A stretch of 64,000 nt of DNA from Verrucosispora sp. NA02020. GTDB taxonomy: Bacteria; Actinomycetota; Actinomycetes; Mycobacteriales; Micromonosporaceae. The position numbers and the translations under genes are program-made. The stretch is taken from contig NZ_CP054923.1 of the NCBI RefSeq assembly GCF_013364215.1, forward strand, positions 2,418,001-2,482,000, written 5' to 3'. Position 1 is the stretch's first letter. Each line of letters begins with the position of its first letter. Shown here piece by piece: positions 25,832 to 35,086 of this stretch. The notes under the pieces are model-generated. The model was not told the origin of the DNA and ran no database searches. It worked only from the letters and a program-made list of their open reading frames with translations.

Positions 25832-26169
25832 CTCCGGGCTCCTTCGATCAGGTCGGTCAGGGAGGTCTGTACGGCGGAGAGGTCGTCCAGCAGCCGGCGC
25901 AGCACCTGCTCGCCGGACTCGCTGGTGCGGTAGAACTTGCGCGGCCGGCTCTCCTCGGTGTTCCACTCGCTGCTCAGCAGCCCCTGCTCCTCCAGCCGGC
26001 GCAGCAGTGGATAGAGCGTGTTGGCGTCCACCGGGAAGCCGTGCCCGGTGAGCCGTTGCAGGAGTGCGTAGCCGTAGTCGGGTCGACGCAGCGCGACCAG
26101 GCTGGCCACCACCACCGTTCCCCGGCGTAGCTCCTGGAGGTGTGTCCGTAGGACGTCGTCGCTGACCAT
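25828..26169 (-). CDS. PadR-family transcriptional regulator
   Basis: A 113-residue winged-helix regulator. RPDYGYALLQRLTGHGFPVDANTLYPLLRRLEEQGLL is the PadR hallmark (given here in two parts by meaning: the DYGYALL helix and the NTLYPLLRRLEEQG recognition helix). The C-terminal helix dimerises. It is the first gene of a two-gene operon with the HAAS-type membrane protein. Confidence 0.92.
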   Translation of the reverse strand: MVSDDVLRTHLQELRRGTVVVASLVALRRPDYGYALLQRLTGHGFPVDANTLYPLLRRLEEQGLLSSEWNTEESRPRKFYRTSESGEQVLRRLLDDLSAVQTSLTDLIEGARR

Positions 26170-26173
26170 GCGT

Positions 26174-26187
26174 CACACGATAGTGTG
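26174..26187 (-). promoter_or_regulatory. PadR operator candidate
   Basis: CACACGATAGTGTG has perfect CACAC/GTGTG arms and lies five bases before the padR start. Related ATAGTGT half-sites recur up to about 26245, suggesting cooperative binding and self-repression. Confidence 0.45.
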
Positions 26188-26352
26188 TGCCACACAGCAT
26201 TGTCCAGCGCGCAATAGTGTCCGCCACGCGACATGGTGTCAGCGCGAGGCGTTCCTCGCCACAAACGAGACCCCGCCCCCGCCCCGCCCCGCCCCCCCGG
26301 CCCCCCGCCCCCGCCCCCCGCTCTGCCCCTGCCCCGTGGGGCTGGCCCCAGT

Positions 26353-26372
26353 TGATCAAGAAGTTTTGATCA
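26353..26372. promoter_or_regulatory. TGATCAA inverted repeat
   Basis: Perfect arms TGATCAA (26353-26359) and TTGATCA (26366-26372) are separated by six bases in an AT-rich patch. It is operator-like, but no regulator can be assigned. Confidence 0.3.
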
Positions 26373-26523
26373 CGGAAGGAGGGTGTCGAGGGCGCAAACT
26401 CCTTGGTCATCTGCTGCGCCCGCCCACTCTCGGCACAGCGCGCTCTGGTGCAGACGGTCCAGCGGGGAGCTGGCCGTGCCGACCTGACTTCCCGTCGCCA
26501 GGCTCTGTGGTTCCGCAGCTCAT

Positions 26524-26593
26524 CGATCATGGAGTCGAGGTCGCGGATATGTACTGGTATGCGCGTTATGGAACTGCCACAACTCCATGATCG
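26524..26593. repeat. Palindromic intergenic repeat, GATCATGGAGT family, copy 2
   Basis: Arms CGATCATGGAGT (26524-26535) and ACTCCATGATCG (26582-26593) are perfectly complementary. Bases 26576-26593 are the exact reverse complement of 322-339. The inner part of the element differs from copy 1. Confidence 0.6.
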
Positions 26594-26872
26594 GCGGGGC
26601 GAGTGGCGGAGTGGTGGGCGGCGGAGTGGTGGGCGGCGGGTGGTGGGAGGTCGGGTGGTGGTGGGCGGGCGGTTGGTCGTACACGGTGATGGGCCTGGTC
26701 GACGGGGGCGCGGCCGCTACCTCGTCGGGTCGGTGGGGTCGGCCGCGCGTATCGGGCCAGCATGATCCGCGACACCTCGGCGGACCGGGGGTGCGCGGCG
26801 CGCTGGAACGGCCTCCGGCGGCAGGGTTAGGGTTAGCCCCGACCGTCTCGATCATCCGACCCGGGGGGCTCC

Positions 26873-29800
26873 GTGGGCGATTCGTTCGCGCATCTGCACG
26901 TGCACACGGAGTACTCGATGCTCGACGGTGCGGCCCGCCTCAAGGACCTGTTCGCCGAGGTCAAGCGGCAGGGGATGCCGGCCGTGGCGATGACCGACCA
27001 CGGCAACATGCACGGCGCGAACGACTTCTACAAGCAGGCCATGGCCGCCGGGGTCACCCCGATCCTGGGCATCGAGGCGTACGTGGCGCCGGAGTCGCGG
27101 TTCCACAAGAAGCGGGTGCGCTGGGGTCGCCCGGAGCAGAAGAGCGACGACGTCTCCGGCAGTGGCGGTTACACGCACAAGACGATCTGGGCGCGCAACA
27201 AGACCGGCCTGCACAACCTCTTCACGCTGACCAGCAAGGCGTACACCGAGGGCTACTTCGTCAAGTGGCCCCGGATGGACGCCGAGCTGCTGGCCGAGTG
27301 CGCCGACGGGCTGATGGCGACCACCGGCTGCCCCTCCGGCGAGGTGCAGACCCGGCTGCGGCTCGGCCACGACGCGCAGGCCCTGGAGGCCGCCGCGAAG
27401 TACCAGGACATCTTCGGCAAGGAGAACTACTTCCTGGAGCTGATGGACCACGGCCTGGACATCGAGAAGAGGGTCCGGGACGGGCTGGTCGAGATCGGTC
27501 GCAAGCTGGGCATCCCGCCGGTGGTCACCAACGACTCGCACTACACGCACGAGGCGCAGTCCGAGGCGCACGACGTGCTGCTCTGCGTGCAGACCGGCAG
27601 CAACGTCGCCGACCCGAACCGGTTCAAGTTCGGCGGCAGCGGCTACTACATCAAGTCCGCCGACGAGATGCGCGGTGTGGACGGCTCCGACGTCTGGCTG
27701 GAGGGCTGCCGCAACACGCTGCTGGTGGCCGAGCGGGTCGACCCGACCGGGATGTTCGAGTTCCACAACCTGATGCCGCGCTTCCCGGTGCCCGAGGGCG
27801 AGACCGAGGAGTCCTGGTTCCGCAAGGAGACCTTCGTCGGCCTGGCCCGCCGCTACCCGCAGGGCATCCCCGAGGGCCACGTCGTGCAGGCCGAGTACGA
27901 GCTGGGCGTCATCATCCAGATGGGTTTCCCGTCGTACTTCCTCGTGGTCGCCGACTTCATCCAGTGGGCCAAGAACCAGGGCATCGCGGTCGGCCCCGGC
28001 CGGGGTTCGGCGGCCGGTTCGCTGGTCGCGTACGCGCTGGGCATCACCGACCTGGACCCGATCCCGCACGGGCTGATCTTCGAGCGGTTCCTCAACCCCG
28101 AGCGCGTCTCCATGCCGGATGTCGACATCGACTTCGACGAGCGTCGGCGCGGTGAGGTGATCAAGTACGTCACCGACAAGTGGGGCGAGGACAAGGTGGC
28201 GCAGATCGCCACCTTCGGCACGATCAAGGCGAAGGCCGCGATCAAGGACTCGGCGCGGGTGCTCGGCTACCCGTACGCGGTCGGCGACCGGATCACCAAG
28301 GCCATGCCGCCGGCCGTGATGGGCAAGGACATCCCGCTCGAAGGCATCTTCGACCCGAAGCACCCCCGGTATGCCGAGGCCGGCGAGATCCGGGGCATGT
28401 ACGAGTCCGAGGCCGACGTCAAGAAGGTCATCGACACCGCCCGGGGCATCGAGGGGCTGATCCGGCAGACCGGTGTGCACGCCGCCGGTGTGATCATGTC
28501 GGCCGAGCCGATCATCGAGCACATCCCGCTGATGCGTCGGGACTCCGACGGGGTCATCATCACCCAGTTCGACTACCCGACGTGCGAGTCGCTCGGGCTG
28601 TTGAAGATGGACTTCCTCGGCCTGCGCAACCTCACCATCATCGACGACGCGGTCAAGAACATCCAGCTCAACCACGGCAAGGAACTCGACCTGCTGGGCC
28701 TGCCGCTGGACGACAAGCCCGCGTACGAGCTGCTGGCCCGGGGCGACACCCTGGGCGTGTTCCAACTCGACGGCGGGCCGATGCGGTCGCTGCTGCGGAT
28801 GATGAAGCCGGACAACTTCGAGGACATCTCCGCCGTGCTGGCGCTGTACCGCCCCGGCCCGATGGGCGTCGACTCGCACACCAACTACGCGCTGCGCAAG
28901 AACGGCCTCCAGGAGATCACCCCGATCCACCCGGAGCTGGAGGAGCCGCTGCGGGAGATCCTCGCCCCCACCTACGGCCTGATCGTCTATCAGGAGCAGG
29001 TGCAGCGCGCCGCGCAGATCCTCGCCGGCTACACGCTCGGCCAGGCCGACCTGCTGCGTCGGGCGATGGGCAAGAAGAAGAAGGAGATCCTCGACAAGGA
29101 GTTCGGCCCGTTCCGGGACGGCTGCCGCGAACACGGCTACTCCGACGAGGCCGTCCAGAAGGTCTGGGACGTGCTGGTCCCGTTCGCCGGGTACGCCTTC
29201 AACAAGGCGCACTCGGCCGCGTACGGGCTGGTGTCGTACTGGACGGCGTACCTGAAGGCGCACTACCCGGCCGAGTACATGGCGGCGCTGCTGACCTCCG
29301 TCGGCGACGACAAGGACAAGATGGCCATGTACCTGTCGGAGTGCCGCCGGATGGGCATCCAGGTGCTGCCGCCGGACGTGAACACCTCCGCCGGGCCGTT
29401 CACCCCGGTCGGCAAGGAGATCCGCTTCGGCCTCGGCGCGATCCGCAACGTCGGCGCCAACGTGGTGGCGGCGATCATGCGGTGCCGCGACGAGAAGGGC
29501 GAGTACGCGGACTTCTACGACTTCCTGTCCAAGGTGGACGCGGTGGTCTGCAACAAGAAGACCATCGAATCGCTGATCAAGGCCGGGGCGTTCGACTCGC
29601 TCAAGCATTCGCGCAAGGCGCTGCTCACCGTGCACGCCGACGCCATCGACGCGTACGCCGACGTGAAGCGCAAGGAGGCCGTCGGCCAGTACGACCTCTT
29701 CGGTTCGGGCTTCGGCGACACCGAGACGGCGACCACCACCACGGTCATGCCCGTCATCAGCGACGGCGAGTGGGACAAGCGCGACAAGCTCGCGTTCGAA

Positions 29801-30406
29801 CGCGAGATGCTCGGCCTGTACGTCTCCGACCACCCGCTGTTCGGTCTGGAACACGTGCTGAACGCGGCGGCCGACTGCACCATCGCCACCCTGTCCGAGG
29901 AGGGCACCGTGCCCGACGGCGCGGTGGTCACCCTCGCCGGCATCCTCTCCGGCGTGCAGCGTCGGGTCACCAAACAGGGCCGAGCGTGGGCCTCGGCGAC
30001 CCTGGAGGACCTGGCCGGTGGGGTGGAGGCGCTGTTCTTCCCGAACACCTACGAGGTGATCGGACAGTACATCGCCGAGGACGCCATCGTGGTGGTCAAG
30101 GGCCGGATCGACCGGCGCGACGACACCCCCCGCATCATGGCGATGGACATGCAGTTGCCGGACGTCAGCAGCAACCCGGCGAGCAAACCGGTCACCCTGA
30201 CGATTCCGGTCAACCGGCTCACGCCACCGCTCGCCGACCGGCTCAAGGAGACCCTGCTGCTGCATCCCGGCGACACCGAGGTGCACGTGAAGCTGCACCG
30301 CAGCGGGCGCGTCGAGACCTGGCGACTCGGCCTGTTCCGGGTCGCCGCCACCACCGCCCTGATGGGTGACCTCAAGAGCGTCCTCGGCCCCGCCAACGTG
30401 AGCTGA
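26873..30406 (+). CDS. dnaE: DNA polymerase III alpha subunit
   Basis: A complete 1177-residue replicative polymerase. The PHP domain comes first with an intact metal-binding HLHVHTEYS (8-16) and TDHGNMHG, so proofreading by PHP is plausible, as known for mycobacterial DnaE1. The C-family catalytic aspartates lie in [13 protein letters not shown] (near 415), after [10 protein letters not shown]. The fingers, a helix-hairpin-helix region and an OB-fold ([14 protein letters not shown] onward, near 1020) follow. The GTG at 26873 gives the family start. It stands alone in the accessory interval. Confidence 0.96.
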   Translation: MGDSFAHLHVHTEYSMLDGAARLKDLFAEVKRQGMPAVAMTDHGNMHGANDFYKQAMAAGVTPILGIEAYVAPESRFHKKRVRWGRPEQKSDDVSGSGGYTHKTIWARNKTGLHNLFTLTSKAYTEGYFVKWPRMDAELLAECADGLMATTGCPSGEVQTRLRLGHDAQALEAAAKYQDIFGKENYFLELMDHGLDIEKRVRDGLVEIGRKLGIPPVVTNDSHYTHEAQSEAHDVLLCVQTGSNVADPNRFKFGGSGYYIKSADEMRGVDGSDVWLEGCRNTLLVAERVDPTGMFEFHNLMPRFPVPEGETEESWFRKETFVGLARRYPQGIPEGHVVQAEYELGVIIQMGFPSYFLVVADFIQWAKNQGIAVGPGRGSAAGSLVAYALGITDLDPIPHGLIFERFLNPERVSMPDVDIDFDERRRGEVIKYVTDKWGEDKVAQIATFGTIKAKAAIKDSARVLGYPYAVGDRITKAMPPAVMGKDIPLEGIFDPKHPRYAEAGEIRGMYESEADVKKVIDTARGIEGLIRQTGVHAAGVIMSAEPIIEHIPLMRRDSDGVIITQFDYPTCESLGLLKMDFLGLRNLTIIDDAVKNIQLNHGKELDLLGLPLDDKPAYELLARGDTLGVFQLDGGPMRSLLRMMKPDNFEDISAVLALYRPGPMGVDSHTNYALRKNGLQEITPIHPELEEPLREILAPTYGLIVYQEQVQRAAQILAGYTLGQADLLRRAMGKKKKEILDKEFGPFRDGCREHGYSDEAVQKVWDVLVPFAGYAFNKAHSAAYGLVSYWTAYLKAHYPAEYMAALLTSVGDDKDKMAMYLSECRRMGIQVLPPDVNTSAGPFTPVGKEIRFGLGAIRNVGANVVAAIMRCRDEKGEYADFYDFLSKVDAVVCNKKTIESLIKAGAFDSLKHSRKALLTVHADAIDAYADVKRKEAVGQYDLFGSGFGDTETATTTTVMPVISDGEWDKRDKLAFEREMLGLYVSDHPLFGLEHVLNAAADCTIATLSEEGTVPDGAVVTLAGILSGVQRRVTKQGRAWASATLEDLAGGVEALFFPNTYEVIGQYIAEDAIVVVKGRIDRRDDTPRIMAMDMQLPDVSSNPASKPVTLTIPVNRLTPPLADRLKETLLLHPGDTEVHVKLHRSGRVETWRLGLFRVAATTALMGDLKSVLGPANVS

Positions 30407-30533
30407 CCCTGCTCGGCCTGCACGACACGGGTGCCGGAACGGTTCTCGGAACGCAGGCCCTTAGCGCGGGTCGGGAGCCAGGGCGCGCGGATTGGCGCTG
30501 GGGCGCGGGCGTGACCAGGGCTAACGTCGGGGC

Positions 30534-31571
30534 GTGGAACTGGAACAGGCACAGAAGCTGTGGCAACCACAGCCCGGATGGCTGAACACCGCCAGTTACG
30601 GGCTGCCGCCGGACCCGGCGTGGGAGGCGTTGCAGGACGCGCTCGCGGCGTGGCGAGCCGGACGCGGCTCGTGGGAGGGCTGGAGCGAGACGACCGACCG
30701 GTCCCGGGCCGCGTTCGCCCAGCTGGTCGGGGTGCCGGTGGCAGACGTGTCGGTCGGCGCCGTCGTCTCCCAGATGCTGGCCCCGGTCGCCGCCGCACTG
30801 CCCGCCGGGGCGCGGGTGGTCGTTCCCGAGGTCGAGTTCACCTCCAACCTCTTCCCGTGGCTGGTGCAGGAGGAACGGGGCGTGCAGGTTCGCACCGTAC
30901 CGCTGGACGGGCTGGTCGACGCGATCGACGACAGCACCGACCTGGTGGCGTTCAGCCTGGTGCAGTCCGCCGACGGGACGGTGGCCGCGTACGACGAGAT
31001 CGTCGCGGCGGCCCGAGCGCACGGCGCGCTCGTCGTGGTGGACGCCACCCAGGCGTGCGGCTGGCTGCCGTTCGACGCGAGCCGGGCCGACGTGGTCGTG
31101 GCCGGCGGCTACAAGTGGCTGATGGGACCGCGGGGCACCGCGTTCGCGTACCTCGATCCGGCCCTGCGGGAGCGGCTGCGGCCCGACGCCGCCGGCTGGT
31201 ACGCGGGCCGAGACCCGCACGCCTCCTACTACGGGCCGCCGCTGCGGCTCGCCGACGACGCCCGCCGCTTCGACATCTCGCCGTCCTGGTTCAACTGGGT
31301 CGGCGCGGCCCCGGCGCTGGAACTGCTGCTGGAGATCGGGGTGCCGGCCGTGTACGCGCACGACGTGGCGCTGGCCAACCGGTTCCTCACCGGCTTGGGG
31401 CGACCGCCCGGCGACAGCGCGATCGTCACCGTGGAGGTGCCCGACGCGCAGCACAAGCTGGAACGGGCCGGGGTACGCGCAGCCGTCCGGGCCGGCCGGG
31501 TCCGCGCCTCCTTCCACCTCTACACCACCCCCGAGGACGTAGACCTGGCCCTCGACGCCCTGCTGTCCTGA
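30534..31571 (+). CDS. Class V aminotransferase (cysteine desulfurase-like fold)
   Basis: A 345-residue PLP enzyme. The Schiff-base lysine is in VVAGGYKWLMGPRG (near 194), and the PLP-contact aspartate is in LVVVDATQACGW (near 170). The protein is shorter than cysteine desulfurases and lacks an obvious active-site Cys loop, so it is more like isopenicillin-epimerase or selenocysteine-lyase-type members of unknown substrate. The GTG start is the only one that keeps the N-terminal WLNTASYGLPP segment. Confidence 0.85.
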   Translation: MELEQAQKLWQPQPGWLNTASYGLPPDPAWEALQDALAAWRAGRGSWEGWSETTDRSRAAFAQLVGVPVADVSVGAVVSQMLAPVAAALPAGARVVVPEVEFTSNLFPWLVQEERGVQVRTVPLDGLVDAIDDSTDLVAFSLVQSADGTVAAYDEIVAAARAHGALVVVDATQACGWLPFDASRADVVVAGGYKWLMGPRGTAFAYLDPALRERLRPDAAGWYAGRDPHASYYGPPLRLADDARRFDISPSWFNWVGAAPALELLLEIGVPAVYAHDVALANRFLTGLGRPPGDSAIVTVEVPDAQHKLERAGVRAAVRAGRVRASFHLYTTPEDVDLALDALLS

Positions 31572-31628
31572 TGTAAGGAAGGGCCCCCTGTTACCGCCTG
31601 GTGTATAGCAGGGGACCCTTCCTAACGT
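31572..31628. repeat. Dispersed hairpin repeat, copy B
   Basis: AAGGAAGGGCCCCCTGTTA and TAGCAGGGGACCCTTCCTAA pair around the loop CCGCCTGGTGTA. It begins at the stop of the aminotransferase gene and could end its transcript. Confidence 0.7.
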
Positions 31629-31640
31629 CGTGGATCCGTC

Positions 31641-31674
31641 GACGGCCGGCACCCTGTTGGGGGTGCCGGCCGTC
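31641..31674. terminator. Bidirectional terminator hairpin
   Basis: Perfect 14-base arms GACGGCCGGCACCC (31641-31654) and GGGTGCCGGCCGTC (31661-31674) enclose a six-base loop. It lies between the aminotransferase and the converging lysozyme-like copies. The 584-bp duplicated unit starts at its right edge. Confidence 0.75.
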
Positions 31675-32838
31675 GTGGTGGTGTGGGTCAGCTGTTCCAG
31701 TGTGCGGCGACGAGGTCGGCGGCCTGTTGTTCCCACTGGGCGTAGTGGTCGGGGAATGCGGAGACCTGGACGGTCTGGGCGGCGACGGTCAAGGGCATGT
31801 CCTGCCAGCCGTCGACCTGCTTGAGGCCCTTGAGGAAGGCGAGGGTGGAGTATTCGGGGTCGGTGATCTGTTCGACGGTGCCCCAACCGGAGGAGGGGCG
31901 CTGCTGGAACAGTCCCTGGGAGTCGTGGTCGTTGCGGGCGCCGAGGTGGCCGAGGTTCTGCAGCTTGGACTCCTGGAATGCGGTGCCGATGGCGATGACG
32001 GCGGCGCGTTCGTTCATGTCGGCCTTCTTCGTCGCGGCGATGATGGCCTTGGCGTTGGCGATCTGCTCGTTGTCGAGGTCGATGTGGGACTGGGTGCCCT
32101 GCACGCCGTGCGGGATGAGGGTGGTGGTGTCGGGCTTGTCGGCCTGGATGGCGGCGGTGATGGGGTTGGTCGGTGTGGTGTCGGTGGTGCTGTGGTTGAG
32201 GGGTCCGGCGGCGAGGCCGCCGGCGACGGTGAGTCCGGCGATGGCGAGGACGCTCGTCGTGGTGGTGTGGGTCAGCTGTTCCAGTGTGCGGCGACGAGGT
32301 CGGCGGCCTGTTGTTCCCACTGGGCGTAGTGGTCGGGGAATGCGGAGACCTGGACGGTCTGGGCGGCGACGGTCAAGGGCATGTCCTGCCAGCCGTCGAC
32401 CTGCTTGAGGCCCTTGAGGAAGGCGAGGGTGGAGTATTCGGGGTCGGTGATCTGTTCGACGGTGCCCCAACCGGAGGAGGGGCGCTGCTGGAACAGTCCC
32501 TGGGAGTCGTGGTCGTTGCGGGCGCCGAGGTGGCCGAGGTTCTGCAGCTTGGACTCCTGGAATGCGGTGCCGATGGCGATGACGGCGGCGCGTTCGTTCA
32601 TGTCGGCCTTCTTCGTCGCGGCGATGATGGCCTTGGCGTTGGCGATCTGCTCGTTGTCGAGGTCGATGTGGGACTGGGTGCCCTGCACGCCGTGCGGGAT
32701 GAGGGTGGTGGTGTCGGGCTTGTCGGCCTGGATGGCGGCGGTGATGGGGTTGGTCGGTGTGGTGTCGGTGGTGCTGTGGTTGAGGGGTCCGGCGGCGAGG
32801 CCGCCGGCGACGGTGAGTCCGGCGATGGCGAGGACGCT
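31671..32838. repeat. Exact 584-bp tandem duplication
   Basis: Bases 31671-32254 and 32255-32838 appear identical. The unit holds all of the secreted lysozyme-like gene except its first eight codons, plus the region after its stop. Because 584 is not a multiple of three, the distal copy is out of frame with the complete gene. Confidence 0.9.
31688..32254 (-). pseudogene. Start-less duplicate of the secreted lysozyme-like gene
   Basis: This copy is identical to codons 9-195 of the gene at 32272-32859 but lacks the start codon, ribosome site and the beginning of the signal peptide. A longer open frame runs through it into the intact copy in a wrong frame; that is not a real protein. It is a recent tandem duplicate, or an assembly effect. 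Confidence 0.8.
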
Positions 32839-32859
32839 GTTGCGCAGCATGGTGTTCAT
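32272..32859 (-). CDS. Secreted lysozyme/transglycosylase-like protein
   Basis: A 195-residue exported protein. The N-terminal signal peptide (1-28; MLRNSVLAIAGLTVAGGLAAG) is followed by a linker and a helical domain with GTAFQESKLQNLGHLG and DSQGLFQQRPSSGWG, matching the lysozyme-like fold whose catalytic Glu would be in QESK. The family is common in actinomycetes and often misnamed. It probably acts on, or binds, cell-wall glycan. The ATG at 32859 follows GGAG. A long 5' region lies upstream, and a partial second copy downstream. Confidence 0.8.
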   Translation of the reverse strand: MNTMLRNSVLAIAGLTVAGGLAAGPLNHSTTDTTPTNPITAAIQADKPDTTTLIPHGVQGTQSHIDLDNEQIANAKAIIAATKKADMNERAAVIAIGTAFQESKLQNLGHLGARNDHDSQGLFQQRPSSGWGTVEQITDPEYSTLAFLKGLKQVDGWQDMPLTVAAQTVQVSAFPDHYAQWEQQAADLVAAHWNS

Positions 32860-33168
32860 GGGGGTAGCTCCATTCGGGGGTGGGACACCGCAGGGGGGTG
32901 GCGGTGCCGACGCCGTCAGGCGCTGGTGGCTTTGTTGGGGGTGGCCCTGGCTGGCGGGGCGTGGTGGCCGCTCGCGGTGCCGGGTCCAGGTGTAACGACT
33001 GGCGGAGGCGGGCCATTCCCGTGGGGATCCGGCGTAGCCGTACTCGGGCGTTGGCCCTGCGTGCCCAGTCCCCGATTACAACGTCCTCCGCCCGCCACGA
33101 ATTCCGCCGCCCTGATGCCAGGAGCCGACAAAAGCCTCATAAGCGGCGCCTGGTCAGGCATGCCCACC
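32860..33168 (-). promoter_or_regulatory. Long structured leader candidate of the lysozyme-like gene
   Basis: A 309-base non-coding stretch, read on the minus strand toward the gene. It is rich in short complementary blocks such as GGCGGAATTCGTGGCGGGCGG and GGCCCGCCTCCGCC in pieces. Cell-wall lytic genes of actinobacteria are often under the c-di-AMP (ydaO) riboswitch. The match to that consensus is weak by eye, so only a structured leader is proposed. Confidence 0.25.
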
Positions 33169-33220
33169 GGAGGTGGGTTGATTTGTTGTCGCTATGGCAG
33201 CAACAAATCAACCCACCTCC
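33169..33220. repeat. Perfect 20-base inverted repeat
   Basis: Arms GGAGGTGGGTTGATTTGTTG (33169-33188) and its exact complement (33201-33220) enclose a 12-base loop. The AT-containing stem differs from the local GC content. It lies between the divergent lysozyme-like and MFS genes, so it is not at a gene end, and suggests a regulatory palindrome or mobile element. Confidence 0.8.
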
Positions 33221-33246
33221 TCGCTTCTCCCGTGCCCACGCGCCGA

Positions 33247-33358
33247 GGCGTTAAGAGGGGACCCTTCCTTGCGTCGGGGGTCCAGCGGGGTGGGGGTGGG
33301 TGCAAGGAGGGGTCCCCTGCTAACGCCTGGTGTATAGGAAGGGTCCCTTCCTTGCATC
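33247..33358. repeat. Dispersed hairpin repeat, copy C (double)
   Basis: A half-unit (AGGCGTTAAGAGGGGACCCTTCCTTGC) and a full unit (GCAAGGAGGGGTCCCCTGC, loop TAACGCCTGGTGTATAG, GAAGGGTCCCTTCCTTGC) lie 25 bases apart in opposite orientation. Confidence 0.7.
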
Positions 33359-33413
33359 CGGCCCGGCGGGGGTTGCGGAGTGCGGGGGGAGGGGGTGATC
33401 GGGGTCACAGTGA

Positions 33414-33488
33414 ATACGGATCGGTTCCGTATCGAAATTGGGGGGCCTAGGCTCGGGGGGGATTACGGTACTTGGCCGTATCGAAATG
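33414..33488 (+). promoter_or_regulatory. Paired operator-like palindromes before the MFS-TetR operon
   Basis: ATACGGA-N5-TCCGTAT (33414-33432) is a perfect palindrome. A second site TACGG-N7-CCGTA (33464-33480) follows. Both run into the same word CCGTATCGAAAT, 49 bases apart. The TetR encoded downstream is the likely binder. Confidence 0.5.
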
Positions 33489-33504
33489 TGAAGGGTGTCG
33501 GGGG

Positions 33505-35067
33505 ATGCAGCCGAACGAGAACACCGGGCACCCGAGGCGGTGGGCGATCCTGGCAGTGCTGGTGATCAGCCTGCTCGTCGTCGTCCTGGACAACACGATC
33601 CTCAACGTCGCCCTGCGTACGCTGGCCGACCCGGTGCACGGGCTCGGGGCCACCCAGGGTGAACTGGAGTGGTCCATCAACTCGTACACGCTGGTTTTCG
33701 CCGGGTTGCTGTTCACCTTCGGCGTGTGGGGTGACCGGGCCGGGCGGCGGCGGATGCTGCTGATCGGGCTGGTCCTCTTCGGACTGGCCTCGCTGCTCTC
33801 CGCGTACGCGCAGAGCCCGACCCAGCTGATCGCGGCCCGCGCACTGATGGGGGTCGGCGGCGCGGCGATCATGCCGGCGACCCTGTCGATCATCTCGAAC
33901 GTCTTCGACCCGAGGGAGCGGGGACGGGCCATCGGTATCTGGGCCGGCGCGGTGGGGCTGGCGGTGGCGATCGGCCCGGTGCTCGGCGGACTGCTGCTGG
34001 AGCACTTCTGGTGGGGCTCGGTCTTCCTGATCAACGTGCCGGTGACGGCGCTCGGCGTGGTCCTGGTAGCGCTGTTGGTGCCCGAGTCGCGGGACCCCGC
34101 GCCGGGGCGCGTCGACGTGGTCGGTGTGCTGCTCTCGGTCGTCGGTCTGGTGACCCTGACGTTCGGCATCATCGACGGCGGCGAGCACGGCTTCGGTCGC
34201 CCGCTGGTCTGGGCCACGATTCTCGGCGGCCTGGCGGTGCTGGCCTGGTTCGTCGCGTACGAGCGGCGCAGCAGCCACCCGTCGCTGGACGTACGACTGT
34301 TCCGGGTGCCGCGTTTCGCCGCGCCGGTGGCGATGATCGGGCTGGTCTTCTTCGCCGCCATGGGCGTGATGTTCTTCAGCTCGTTCTATCTGCAACTGGT
34401 ACGCGGCTACAGCCCGTTGCAGACCGGCCTGCTCTTCCTGCCGTTCGCGGTGGCCCAACTGGTCTTCGCGCCCCGTAGCGCCACCATGGTCCGCCGGTAC
34501 GGTGCACGGGCGGTCTCGGCGGTGGGACTGCTGTTGACCACGGTGTCGTTGGGCGCGTTCGCCTTCGTCGACGCCACCACGCCGATCTGGGTGGTGCTGG
34601 TCGTCTTCTTCCTGCAGGGGACCGGGATGGCGAACATCATGCCGCCCGCCACGGAGTCGATCATGTCGGCGCTGCCCCGGGAGAAGGCGGGCGTCGGTTC
34701 CGCCGTCAGCAACACCATCCGCCAGGTGGCCGCCGCGCTCGGTGTCGCGGTGATCGGCTCGGTGCTGGCCGCCGGGTACCGCACCGGCATCGCCCCGACC
34801 GTGGCGGACCTGCCGGCCGAGGCACGGGCGGCGGCCGGGGAGTCGATCTCCGGCGCGTACGGCGTGGCCGGTCAGCTCGGACCGGCGGCGCCGCAGGTGA
34901 TCGCGGCGGCCGACGACGCGTTCGTCTCGGCCATGCACCTGTCTGCGGTACTCGCCGCGCTGGTCGCGGCGGCCGGTGTCGCGGTGGCGCTGCGCTGGAT
35001 GCCGGGGCGGGCCGCCGCCGCAGCGCCGACGCCGGTCGGCGAGCCCGAGTTGGCCGGTACGCCCTGA
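33505..35067 (+). CDS. MFS drug transporter, 14-helix EmrB/QacA type
   Basis: A 520-residue DHA2-type exporter. Helix 1 holds [17 protein letters not shown], the family signature for proton coupling. Loop 2-3 reads [14 protein letters not shown] (motif A), and motif C (GxxxGPxxGG) is [18 protein letters not shown]. It should export cationic or amphipathic drugs. The ATG at 33505 follows GGGGG. A TetR gene lies 19 bases after its stop. Confidence 0.92.
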   Translation: MQPNENTGHPRRWAILAVLVISLLVVVLDNTILNVALRTLADPVHGLGATQGELEWSINSYTLVFAGLLFTFGVWGDRAGRRRMLLIGLVLFGLASLLSAYAQSPTQLIAARALMGVGGAAIMPATLSIISNVFDPRERGRAIGIWAGAVGLAVAIGPVLGGLLLEHFWWGSVFLINVPVTALGVVLVALLVPESRDPAPGRVDVVGVLLSVVGLVTLTFGIIDGGEHGFGRPLVWATILGGLAVLAWFVAYERRSSHPSLDVRLFRVPRFAAPVAMIGLVFFAAMGVMFFSSFYLQLVRGYSPLQTGLLFLPFAVAQLVFAPRSATMVRRYGARAVSAVGLLLTTVSLGAFAFVDATTPIWVVLVVFFLQGTGMANIMPPATESIMSALPREKAGVGSAVSNTIRQVAAALGVAVIGSVLAAGYRTGIAPTVADLPAEARAAAGESISGAYGVAGQLGPAAPQVIAAADDAFVSAMHLSAVLAALVAAAGVAVALRWMPGRAAAAAPTPVGEPELAGTP

Positions 35068-35086
35068 TGTCAGGAACAATGCCGGC

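Larger units (their letters stand above)
26170..26872. other. Long intergenic region upstream of padR and dnaE
   Basis: About 700 bases without a convincing gene. It holds the PadR operator candidate (26174-26187), a cytosine-rich tract (about 26268-26340), a TGATCAA palindrome (26353-26372), copy 2 of the GATCATGGAGT palindrome (26524-26593) and a guanine/thymine-rich tract (about 26600-26675). A GGGTTAGGGTTAG run lies near 26824, 40 bases before dnaE. Confidence 0.55.

Noticed and set aside
26822..26838. Telomere-like GGGTTAGGGTTAG run
   Set aside because: Only two units, inside the chromosome before dnaE; nothing else suggests a chromosome end.
26852..30298. Very long open frame antisense to dnaE (1148 codons)
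   Set aside because: It is the mirror of a GC3-biased gene: composition is dominated by Val/Gly/Arg/Asp/His and no domain is visible, while the plus strand codes an intact polymerase.
31688..33016. A 442-codon minus-strand frame joining both lysozyme-like copies
   Set aside because: It reads the complete copy in a wrong frame and only joins the duplicate because 584 is not a multiple of three.
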